Origin: Trichoplax sp. H2
Taxonomy: Eukaryota; Placozoa; Uniplacotomia; Trichoplacea
Reading direction: 5' to 3'
Assembly: GCA_003344405.1 (NCBI GenBank)
Contig: NOWV01000127.1
Span: 124,001-188,000 of the forward strand
DNA length: 64,000 bases
This document shows, piece after piece, positions 25,001-36,200 of the stretch; position 1 is the first letter of the stretch, and each line of letters starts with the position of its first letter. Below the pieces are notes generated by a model. The model did not search any database. It saw only the letters and a list, made by a program, of their open reading frames with translations, and was not told the DNA's origin. The position numbers and the translations under genes are program-made.

Positions 25001-25871
25001 TAAAGTGTCAATCTTAACACTAGGCTATTCATGATAAGTGTAGCGAGACGGATGGCAGTTCAAATGGAATCAAGCAGAGGTACAGTATTTACTTACTCTT
25101 GGCAACCATTAGCAGTTGCACATTGAAGAGCAGTCCAGCCTAAAGGATGGCGCTGATTGACATCAGTCCCATTTTGAATCAGCCTACCATGTCGAGATGG
25201 ATCATATCAACGTTGTTAGGGTTTTTAACGCAACCGCTTTGATATGTATTGCAGATTGTCAATTCATATAGCAAAGGTATTTTTCTATTTTCATACATTC
25301 AAGAATACGGTTGTGGTACTGACAGTACGTTAAGATGTTACCTTTTCAATATTGTAATATCATTGACCTTTGCAGCATAGCAGAGCTTGATAATTTCACC
25401 CGAGTCTGCAGACAACGCAATAGTAGAATTTGTAAATAAATGATCAATTTTGAAAAGAATTGATGTACGACAAGTAGTCTGGATTATAGTTACTATCATT
25501 ACGCTAACAGGTTTAGCTATCATCAATACTACATCAAAGGCACCAATAATTTTGTATTCCTTCTTAATCATGAATATCCGAATAGACATACCAGTCTTGC
25601 TGCAAGGTATGATGGATAACTGATCGCCATCGTTGACAGTTAAAAGGAAAAGTCCAAGTGCAGCTGTCGATAGCCACGGGACGGTACGAGCTGGGAATGA
25701 ACAAGCGGAGATCGAAGGCAAGCCATAAGAATATTTTATTCTTGATCTCCAACCATCAACAGTCTTAATGACTGGATTTGTTTGCTTCGATCGTTGTCGA
25801 AGTACAAAGATTAAACGGCCAATAAGGCGATCAGTATTGCGAGCTAATTTGCAAGCGAAATTCATCGACAT
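22086..25871 (-). CDS. CLPB: CLPB/Skd3-type mitochondrial disaggregase (ankyrin + AAA)
   Basis: In animals CLPB is an ATP-dependent disaggregase of the mitochondrial intermembrane space. Seventeen minus-strand exons: 25871-25592, 25405-25342, 25183-25097, 24967-24864, 24767-24639, 24491-24394, 24329-24215, 24099-24022, 23905-23850, 23759-23715, 23638-23531, 23408-23355, 23226-23070, 22916-22843, 22726-22607, 22509-22405, 22298-22086. All phases close, giving 628 aa. Residues 1-60 are Arg/Ser-rich with few acidic residues, like a mitochondrial presequence, followed by a hydrophobic segment at about 64-79. Ankyrin repeats about 95-250 ([17 protein letters not shown]). One AAA module: Walker A GSSGIGKT 314-321, pore loop GYIGHDEGG about 362-370, Walker B VVLLDE 383-388. 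The D2-type C domain ends in YGARSIKYE and [14 protein letters not shown] 25871 precedes the presequence; the frame continues upstream only to a GTG. One intron uses a GC donor (23713-23714). Confidence 0.95.
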
Positions 25872-26380
25872 TGAACCAATTCTTCTTGAAAGTCGAGCAA
25901 TCACTTTCTGGGTCCACCTGGAGTTCTATGACGATCAAATCAGCAACAACTTGCTCCTTTCCAAGACAGTTTTACAAGGCGGTCAACACTACAACCTAGA
26001 TCGAGCAGATTAATGCTAACTAATACTAACTATAATCAAAAATTAGTCAGATCATCGATAATTATTTCTAATTCATTCTCGATGATGCAATCACGAATCA
26101 GCAAAATGTGCAAAAGTTCACCAGCTTACTTGACTTATATACAGTTATCCTGTATGTGGACAACTGGACATTGTAAGCTACAGTATAGTAGGCGTTTTCC
26201 ACCGGTCGTTTGCTGACAAGCAGTGGTACGGTACTTAACAACATTTCGCTATACTCTAGTATATAATGTAGTATATTGTATAGGACGTAATACTATCTAG
26301 TCTGTTTCATATTGATTTTAGTAAAATCATAAATGCTCCCAAAGCAATCCACTCTCTTCACTTTAAATGGATTTTGAACA
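25872..26380. other. CLPB upstream region
   Basis: Expected to hold the CLPB promoter; no motif recognised. Plus-strand frames at 25768-26013 and 26013-26216 are antisense to, or just upstream of, CLPB exon 1 and look like shadows. Confidence 0.45.
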
Positions 26381-28135
26381 GGCACTTGACTAAACTAGTT
26401 TGCAATACGTGTACTGTTTGAATATGCAACGCTCACTTTACCGACTTTGATCGACTGTGCAAGTAGAAGGATTGTGATCGTAGATGTTTAGCATGCTATT
26501 ATTGGTAGATAGATAACGATCTACACTTACAATGTTATCTAAGTCCTGCTAATAGATGTTTATACAGGTGGGCTAGAAAAACGTTGGTATATCAACGCCA
26601 AATTGAGATTCATGTACAGTCTATCAGAAGTATAGTTAGTGCATGCTACAACTGCAATAGCAAAACAAACCACTCACGAATACTGCGAGATCGATCATTA
26701 ATAAATTTCTCCATCGTCCTAATGATTTGAGTTACGCACCAATGTAGTTAACAAAGTCTCTGAGCGTTAGTGTAACCTCAGACAACGAAGTACTAGGATT
26801 GTAAGCCTAACACAAAATCAGATAATAAATGTGCACGGTAACTCAAGTTTATTTTTAAGCAAGCACGAATCTCATATTAACGGAAATCTTTAGATCAAGA
26901 TAAACCTGAACCAATTTACATGAGTTATCCAATCATACACTGACTACTCATCCAAAATGCTTCAAACGCGACTCCACTTGACTTTAGCTAAAAGCAGTTC
27001 AATGCTAATCTTTAGATCAAGATAAAGCTAAACCAGTTTAGATGAGTTATTCAATCATACAATGACAACTCATCCAAAATGTTTCAAACGCGACTCCACT
27101 TAACTTTAGCTAAAAGTAGTTCATTACTTAAATATGGCGATACTGCAGCCAAATGTCAAGAAGACATGCCTGACAATCGCCTAGACTGTAGTCTATAGCT
27201 TCCCCGTTACAAGTCTCGCAACTGAGTTATATTGGATTAGATGATTATTTAGCAAGAAGTTACAAATTTGAACTAGCTCTTGACTAATAAAGTAGTTTGG
27301 AATACGTGTACAGTTTGTATATGGAATCTTTCCCTAGCCGAACTTGACCAACTATGCAAGTAGAGGGATTGTCATCGTGGATGACAGGTGTTTGGCGTAC
27401 AACCATCTCTATACTGTAGCTAACGATATGTTTTTACGATGTTGTCGAAGTCATGCTAATAGATGCTTATGCAGATGAGCTACAAATAAGTTGGTATTTC
27501 AACGCCAGCATGAGATTAAAGTCCAGTCTATGAGAGGTAGGTAGTTGGTGCTCCTCTTGGCAATACAGCAGGTAAATGTTAAGGAAGACATCCCTGACAA
27601 TCGTTTAAACAATAGTCCCGAACGTTCTCGTTACAAGTCTCTCAACTTGGCTATGTTGGATTAAGTAACTACATCAATAGTTTGTTAGCAATAAATTACT
27701 ACAGCATTTCGAACCGTCTCTCAATTAATTAACTAGTTTATAACGCGCGTATACAGTTTATATATGGAATGCTAAGCTTACCGAACTTGATCAGCTATGC
27801 AATTACCGTACAAGTAAAGCGATTGTGATCGGGTTACTGGATGTTTTGCATGAGATCAATTATGTAGATAATGGCATACTGTTATAATGCTGTCTATGTC
27901 TTGCTAATTCATGTTTATATGAATATGTTAGAAATGAGTTAGTATTTCAATGCCAGTTTGAGATTAAAACTTGCTCTATGAGAGACAGTTAATGCACCTC
28001 CTGGCGGTAAATAAGGGTTGGTATGGAATCGTACTGAAGGCGAATGTCAATAGGGAAATGCTTTTCGAAATTTACTTATAGTCCTAACTTTCTTGTTACA
28101 AGTTTCACAACTTAGATACGAGTAGGTTGGATTAA
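26380..28135. repeat. diverged tandem repeat with units of about 445 bp
   Basis: Ordered landmarks recur: a GTGTAC(T/A)GTTT word, then GAACTTGA(C/T)CA.CTATGCAA, then TGCTAATAGATG(T/C)TTAT, then GTTGGTAT.TCAACGCCA, then GTC(T/C)ATGAGAG. They start near 26393, 27287 and 27731. The distance from the first to the second is about twice the third spacing, so a middle unit was lost or replaced by the 120-bp duplication at 26880-27125. No coding potential. Confidence 0.7.
26880..27125. repeat. 120-bp tandem duplication
   Basis: Two head-to-tail copies at about 26883-27003 and 27004-27124 share AATCTTTAGATCAAGATAAA, ATGAGTTAT.CAATCATACA and TTTCAAACGCGACTCCACTT. They differ at only a few positions, so this copy is much younger than the surrounding 445-bp array. 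Confidence 0.85.
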
Positions 28136-29228
28136 ATAATTACACCAACAGTTATTTAGCAATGAGCTACTACTATAATAATAATTCACTATTGTTTTCC
28201 ATAACGAAAATGAGTTCATAACCATTATTATCTTTTTCTGTAATACTAATATTGACATGGAAAGACATCGCAAGCGGCTAAATTAGTTCAACTATACAAT
28301 TAAAGGATCTTGTAACTGTAAGCTGCTAGCACAGTAACAATTTATCATTGATTTCTATAATGGAAAATGGATTTAATTGATAAAGTATATTTGATCATGT
28401 CATCCTGTAATGCATCACTACTGTAATTAGCTAAAGCCATTACCGTTAACCTAAAGGGAAATACTAGAAGCGTAACAATTATATATGTTAAAATCTGCAG
28501 GGAAGCCGTATAAAATTTCGAAAGGGTACAATATATTTAGATTAAATTGACGAAAATATCACGAAAGTTTTCTAACAGCAAGCTGTTAATATAATAAAAA
28601 TTCATTGTTGCTTCCCAAAATGAAAACAGGTTAATAATCATTTACATCCTTTGAGTAATACAAATATTGACATAGAAAACGTTAGATTACGAGATACGGT
28701 AAATAATTTATTTCCAGTATTACTGGAGAATACTGATTAGAATACCCAATAAGTCTAATCCTGATTGAAGTTCAAGTCGGATTCTCATTCTACTTCATTG
28801 CTTCAATTAACTCTAACAAATCTACACCATAGCCTTTGCTAGTAGTTAGGAATAAGCTTTTAATGACTTTTAAGGCAAAAATATATCCTACAGATTATTC
28901 AGCCTTTTTAATTCACTGTCATTGATTAGCACGTTATTCCATGGATATTGTGCATCGTATAAGAAATAATTGGTCTGTATATTGTCATTTATTCATAAAT
29001 TCACTAATGATTAATGGATGGTACTAACCGTAAGTAGTCATGATTCATTGATGACATTTTTATTGTTCTGTAATATCGTAAGATATGTCTAGACTTTAAA
29101 AATGCGCAAAATTCGTATTTAGAAAAATCTCAGCAACAGTCTCCAGTATGCAATCTTCTGCATAATAGCATGTCAATTATGATAAGGGATGCCAATAAAT
29201 TAATTAAATAGAAAATAATTCATTAGAA
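28136..29228. other. intergenic with a diverged repeat pair
   Basis: 28160-28270 and 28575-28690 share ATTCA(C/T)T(A/G)TTG, AAAATGA, AATACTAATATTGACAT(G/A)GAAA-type text, about 415 bp apart, which may extend the array to the left. Otherwise nothing recognised upstream of the GPCR pseudogene. Confidence 0.45.
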
Positions 29229-30226
29229 ATGAATTTTTTAAATTGGGAGAATAAGAAGATAATGACTAATTTAAGTGCCAATCTCTCGCTCTTGAATATA
29301 ACTTCAGCAACGTGCCTTCCAGTCGGCATCATGGGCATACTGACTGATTTCTTCCTTCTCGTCATTATTTCTACATCAAAATCTTTAAAAGATCCGATTT
29401 ATAGGATAATTGCTAATATTATGGTTTGCGATTGTATTAGTTGTCTTCAGTTTTTTGTTATTTTCCTCGGACTTCATCTATTAAAAGATTCAACATTTCA
29501 TACTAGTCAAATTTATTGCAAGACTCTGATGTATTCCATGTATTCGACATATAACGTGTCTGCTCTTAATTTAAAAGCTATTAGCGTTTATCGTTATGAA
29601 GCAGTTGTTAAAGCTTCACGAATTCGTTTTAAAGAGCTTGAGCTGCGAAAGATAAGAAAATTATTAGTATTGATATGGGCTACAAGTTGTCTATTTTCTA
29701 TACCATCGTGTTCTTTAATGAAACAAATTTTCTTATAACTGGTTATTGCGAAATTGGCTATATCCAAAACAATCTGTATTTAACTCTCATTTACTATCTT
29801 ATTGCAACCGTAATCACTTATCTTATACCGTTAATCGCCATGATTGTTAATTATTCAAGATTAATTAGGCGGTTATAAGGATATGTAGCCCCGGGAGAAA
29901 ATCGAATACAAGCTATCCGTCGGTACCATTATCATATTACTAAAATGTTACTAGCCGTTACCACCGCATTTATGCTCTTTAATTGTCCATTATTTGTAAG
30001 CTTTAATTTTCTAGCTGGCAACTTTAAAACCTATTACTTGCTACGGCAGCAAAGCTTCATCTTATATCTAATTTTTTTGCTATAATTGCCTCTAGCTGTG
30101 GTTGTAAGTACTATTAATCCAATATTTTATGTTGCATTCGATAAGAATATCTCCAAAGAGGTTAAACAGATACTATATATTAATTCTAGTAGCCGTATAA
30201 GATCTACCAGGGTTGTTTTAGTTTAA
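29229..30226 (+). pseudogene. broken class A GPCR
   Basis: Single-exon seven-helix receptor of the rhodopsin class. From ATG 29229 the frame runs through N-glycosylation sites (NLS, NIT), TM1, TM2 with a conserved Asp (IMVCDC), TM3 and TM4 (VLIWATS). Near 29695-29725 the frame must shift: the rest of the receptor (NETNFLITGYCEIG, TM5, TM6 ITKMLLAVTTAFMLFNCP, TM7 INPIFYV) continues in the +2 frame. That frame is interrupted by TAA at 29876-29878 (intracellular loop 3) and TAA at 30083-30085 (between TM6 and TM7), ending at 30224-30226. The DRY motif is altered to YRY. One frameshift plus two stops point to a recent pseudogene. Sequencing error could explain one lesion but not easily three. Ligand class unknown. 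Confidence 0.85.
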
Positions 30227-32153
30227 ACTGATACATAACTCTAATTGTTACTGACACGGATATTAACATTATGTTAATTGAACAATATTGAAAAACTAAG
30301 TCATAATGATATTATCTATCGCAATCACAACGTAATTTTAATCAATATTGGCAAGATTAATAATAAAACTTGAAACAATTATTATAATGATTTATTAATC
30401 AAGCGATAAATTCTTTCCATTAGCACCTAGAATAATATTAGAAGTCCTTTAATTGTAATATTAGTGTATGATTAAAAAATAGACTCAGTTTATAATTGAA
30501 ATTACCATACCTTATGGCCTAAACTTCGTGGAATTAGGCTAAACAGGGTTAGAGAAGAGAATATATTCAGTGTTCTATCGTTATTGTAAATGACTAATAG
30601 GGTTTGTTCGGATCAGATTGAAAGATTATAAAAATAATTCGGGTAATGAGTATATTATAATTTATAACTGAAGCTCCATTGTAATATCATGAAGAATGAC
30701 GAAATGGAGCTAACTGGGCTTCTAGATTTGCTTTTAAAGTAGAAAAAGTGGATACAGCTGTAACTATTTACAATTTTTGTCTTCTTAACTGCAACTCAAA
30801 TTAAGTGTGGTATTTAAAAAATACAGTTCGCGCAATTATATAAGCCTTAATACTGTATAAAACTTCAAAATCTTACTAACTTTAAAATTAATAGTCATCA
30901 TCTGGTCCATTAATGTCTCCGACTTGTACATATTTCCAATATAATCCACAAATATTAAAAATGTAAAGAAGTTCCAATCAGTTATTATTAGTATATTGCA
31001 TTGCATTTCGTGATCCCCAGCCTTCGCTAGGGATGACGACAAATTATACACTAGTAACAACAGTATCATCACGCAGTTTTAATTTCCTTCATAAAAATAA
31101 TAATTTTTCCGATAGCAATTGCGGCTCCCTTACTGTAAATATTCATCCAAAAGTAGCTCATTCCGTTCAGAAGTGTAAAATGTTAGTTAAATTTTAAATA
31201 TTTTTATTGTATGGTATAAAGCAAATAAGATACTAACCGATAAGACAATAAGCTGCTACGTACTTTTGTAACGTAAAGAACGGCTGGAAATAGCAGCATA
31301 TTTTAGCAGTATTACTACCTGAGCGAGCTGGCTTTTAATAGATTTAATGTGTTATATGCTTTTGCTTTAGTTCTTGTTACAAACTGAACTTTACAACAAG
31401 AAAATATAAACTACTAATACCACGAGTTTATTGTTCAACTTGCCCTCTCGGTGTTTGTTCATATCGCAACTCATTTACTAACGATATCGTATCATCGTGA
31501 GGCCACCGTAACTACACAAATCTCTAAGACCATATTCTGAAACTTAAATTTTATTGGAAAGCCAATTAATGCACCGGGTAACTACGTCAATAACATCATC
31601 ATTGGATAAAATTATAATAATGTACTATGATGAATAGACAATACAAATATTCTCAAAAGATACGCAGTAGCTCTATCTAATGACAAGCATGAATCTACGT
31701 CATATGGAAGCGACATAAAAATTAGCTCTAAGACACTTTACCGTAATTTATTTTGTCACAATCCATTATCTATTACAATATTGTTGGTCTATGGACATAT
31801 CTTCAGAGAAACAATATCATTTTATGCTACAATCAGTAATGTCGGTAAAATGTGAGAATATCGTAAGTTAGGGGGATTGTTGGTATAAGTTAATAGCTGA
31901 GTATGCCATACATTAGTTAAAATGACCATAAGATAATTTCTTTACTGACAAACATACTGTGTAGAATTGCTTATTATTATTATTGAGGACGGGGTTAAAA
32001 AATATCAGAGCGATTGATGGCTATACTAGTATGGATTAAAAATGTTAAATTAAGTAATCCGTGTTTAATATAGCACTGCACAAGTTGTACTATGAATTGA
32101 TTGTTCGAATAGCGATTGCAGTCTTGACTGTTAGAGAATTTGTAAAATCCTTA
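30227..32153. other. intergenic, one weak signal-peptide-like frame
   Basis: No gene firmly supported. On the minus strand an ATG at 31069 opens a 77-codon frame ending at 30836, whose first 17 residues (MILLLLVYNLSSSLAKA) look like a secretion signal, followed by one Cys. No domain or following exon was recognised, so it may be a first exon or chance. Confidence 0.35.
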
Positions 32154-33264
32154 TCAAAATCTAGTGAATAGTTGGTTTTGTTGATCATGTAGATTCATAA
32201 GCTTTTTCTTCATAATTGCTGGCTTAGATTGGACTCGATTTCTTGATCTCCTAAATGAGTTTCCTAAACGGGCAGCCGGACGAATAAATAATCCTTTAAT
32301 TACGGCTGCATTTGTAAAGGTATATAGGAATGGATTAAGGGCAGAATTAACAGGCAATGCAAAAATACCAACAAATTGTAATGTAACAACATCAACACTG
32401 TCGTTGCTAAAGATAGCATAACTGTTAACTACATAATAAGGTACCCAACTAATTAAATCGGTTAACAGTATGACCGATAGACGCCATGCGAGTGATTTGT
32501 TTTCCTTAGTAGGTGATCTTCCGGCTGCTTTACGGGTATTTTGGGCTGAGATAAACATTCCAATATAAAGTGAAGAAGTAATTATCCAAGCAATAATAGT
32601 CGTGGTTATATAGGATATCATCCAGATGCGATATAGAGGGTGCTCATAATTGCTTGGCATGCACATGCTATTATAGGTATATAATCGCTCAGGACCAGGT
32701 TTATCGGTACTGAATAGTGCTGGCACAATTGCAAATGCAAAGCCTATTAGCCATGCCATACCAGTGATCATTTGAGCTGTATACCTGCTCAATTTTTTTC
32801 CTTTGATCCCATAAACGATAGCGATAAATCTATCGATACTGATAATTATCATTAGAAACACAGATACAATACTTGATGTAGTCACAAAAACACAGGATGC
32901 TACACATAGACCACTTCGTAGCCAATTTTCAGATTGTAGACCGTATTGACCTTGGCCGCTATAAATTAAATTAGCGGTCGCAATTATGAATAAATATATA
33001 GACATGATAAAATCGGATAGTGCTAGATTATTGATTAAGAATATGTGAACTTTCTTTTTAGTCTTTTGGCTAAGAAATTGATTTCGTGCAATAACCATAA
33101 TGTTGCCAAAAAATGCCAGAGAACCAATAACCCATACAAAAGTTTGTAATGAAACATGAGCAAGGAGATGTTGACACGATGATAAAGTATCAGATATCAT
33201 CGATGGCTTACACGTTGTAATTTTAGCAGGTATAAAGCAGCAAAAGTAAGGACGATTTGTTAGC
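32154..33264 (-). CDS. 7TM exon of the giant LGR
   Basis: Terminal exon of 369 codons plus stop. It begins after acceptor AG (33265-33266) with LTNRPYFCCFIPAKITTCKP, the cysteine-rich hinge typical of LGRs. Helix landmarks: FFGNIMVIARN (TM1 Asn), INNLALSDFIMSIYLF (TM2 Asp), LCVASCVFVTT...SIDRFIAIVYG (TM3, DRY present as DRF), GMAWLIGFAFAIVPAL (TM4), DLISWVPYYVVN (TM6, WVP), ALPVNSALNPFLYTF (TM7 NPxxY). The tail is Arg/Lys-rich with RRSRNR and ends FTRF. The same exon in a sister gene starts at 63741. The open frame extends 5' to 33323, but phase matching with the previous LRR exon sets the exon start at 33264. Confidence 0.93.
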
Positions 33265-36200
33265 CTATTGAGACATATCGTAGTAAAGAGGATGGTACAT
33301 TTTAAGTTCTGATGTCGATGCAAATGTACTATTTGAAAGTAGGATAGTTGGTTAGCTATTGTTATTTTGACTTACGTTTCTTCCAACTTAGATGGACCAA
33401 AGAAGGATTCTCGAGATATATGTGCTAAAGAATTCATTCGTAAATCTCTAAAAATTGCAGATAGTAAATGTCTTATCATTGGAAGATGCGGTAAAGATTA
33501 CCTCGTGTAATGAAATAAAGGTATGGACATAATAGTGTTAGCAAAAAGTTACTTCCTGAACCAATATAGTATACGAATCGGATATTTACAAAATATCATA
33601 ATACTGTACAATATAAAGGTCACTAATATGGTACAGCTTTTGAATTATTTCAAAGTTAGTCCAGTATATGAACGGCTTTGCATGATGTATGTGCAAGTTA
33701 AGTCTCAATTTTTACAAAACAAAGCGTAGTAGATAAAATTATCAGTGAAAAATATAGAGTATTAAAAGTAATATAATTTGTTCATTGATTGTGTTCAACA
33801 TCAGTGAATATTCAGTATAACAATCTTTTTCACCTAATAATCAAAGCTAAAATTGTTTGCTTGCTCATACCGTGATGAGAATGCTACTACCTGTTCATAA
33901 CAACGTCGTTTTATAGTTATAGCACAAAAAATATTAAGTAAAAGGAGCAATGGTAGTAGTACTAAAATGGTGCCATTCTGTCTTTGTTGAACTTACAATT
34001 TTTGCAGGCTTGATAGTCCTTTAAAGCATCTCTTATCGATCCTGTCAATCTTGTTTCCGCTAGCATCACTTTAATCAATTTACGATTTGATAATTTTTAG
34101 TCAATAATCTTTGTTTTTACTACTACCAACAAAAATTAACCTAAATTTCTAAAATGATTATTAAATACCCACATTTCGATTATATTGAGAAACTGTCCAG
34201 CAAAATCTAGATTTGGGCCACATATTATCTTGATTCGATTATTGGAAATATTGCTGATTCAGAGAGATAAAGGTATTAGATCCATGCTTCTTAATATACT
34301 CTGTCAGTCTTAATATCGTGATACTATCGTTTTCTAGTTATGAAATAAATCTACGAGGGCTACCGGTACTGCCTTCGGATTTCGAGGTTAAAAATCTAAT
34401 CATGAGTATATATTTTGCATTACATACATTACATTACATACATTATACTTACAGCTTTTTCAGCTTTTCAAATCTAACTAATTTTGTAACTTTAAATCCT
34501 GTTAGATTATTGTTTGCAAGACTCCTGCAATAAATATTCGGATATTATAGCAAAAATTGCATATACGCTTATTTCTCTAAAAGCTCCTATCGCGTAAAAT
34601 GAGAGCTTAATCATAAATCACCATATTTACACAAGTCACTTTAATAACTGCAGTAAATAGGCCGCATATGAATTATGTAGAAATTACATATTATAATAGC
34701 CAAGAATGGCTTTGATGTCGCAGTAGACAGTCCGTGATTGCAACAACAGCTAATTAAATATAGCTGAACCAACTCTGTCAAAAAGTCTTATAACTGAGTG
34801 CCACTGTACTTAGTAAATAGTGTATTCTTCCTACGTAACTTACTACCACAGACATTAGACTGTTCTAAACGGTTGTACTCTAGCTTTTGTTTCTTTAGTT
34901 TGATATAATGGTAGGAGTATCACTTTACATTAGGTAAATGAAGTTTGTAAGACTTAAGATCATAATAAGGATCTATTCTGATGTGTGACAATTGTCCACT
35001 ATTCTTTAAATAGATGTATCTGATATTTTTTACATTAATTTGGAATATGAGTAGTTAAATCATCTTACAATTCCATTAACACATTTGCATCATTGACAGA
35101 GATGTCGACCATATCAAATTCGCTTAAGTTGTTGTGATTTAATGATCTGTTAATTTAGAAATATTAAAATAATCCGCCGATAAATCTTTAGTAAGGTTTT
35201 GAAATACCATCATTATCTATTTAGATCATGGCAATAAATTTCAATTCAAAGTTAGTAGTGGTAGCGAGCTAGAAAGGTAACTCTCACGTAATATTATGTA
35301 ATGTTAAGTTAAGATACTTACATAATTCTGAGACCATCAAAATAAAAGGCTTTTCTTGGAATTTTCAAAATGTTACATTTATTTAATTGGCTGTAAAGGA
35401 TTTAGATATTAAAGTTAGAACTGGTAGCACCATATAAATATGTGATGAATCATTCTATTTTTTATGACCTAAATTTATTTCGATACTTAAGAAAATTAGT
35501 ACTTTAGTTCTTAATATTTAAAACTGAATGTTACGCACAATTTATGACTTAAAAATCTTTGATATGGAATCATAAGTACGCAAAATTTTAATTTTATGGT
35601 CTTTCAGCTATTACTCGTTCATAAAAATTTTCCAGTTTCTACGTATACATGTATAACTTTCAAAATGCTTCAATCATTTTTGGTACTATTTATAACCCCT
35701 ACTTAGCAACACTTTTGAAGACTAGATTTAATTAGCTAAGTGAGTTGAAATAATAATTTGGTTTTCAATTTGCGTTTAAATTGATTTAATGGTGACTGTT
35801 TGTACATGTTAAGCTGTATACTTTTATGTCTAGCCTAACTTGATCCTAATATTTAACTTTTCGATAATAACGACACATTCTGTAAACATTTCTAATTCCT
35901 GTAAGGCGCCTATTATTATCCTCGTATTATGCATCATAATAAACTCCTGACATACCTATAAATGGAATGTCAGTAGTTATTTATGGTTCTGGTCAGATAT
36001 AAACTGGATTTATTTTATTTCTCTGGCTCTATATTTATGACTTGAATCAACTGTAAGTACATGAATGCTGAGTTTTTATTAATTATGTGTTTGTTACACA
36101 TTCACTTTACCGGATTTAAATTTAGATGTTTTTGCATGTTAAGAGTAATTTTGATCTAAAACTATTGTCAATATTATCATGGATGTAAAATTGTGATGTG

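Noticed and set aside
25338-25904. Single 188-codon minus-strand frame as one gene
   Set aside because: It is two CLPB exons joined through an open intron, and its listed start is GTG; splicing gives the conserved order.
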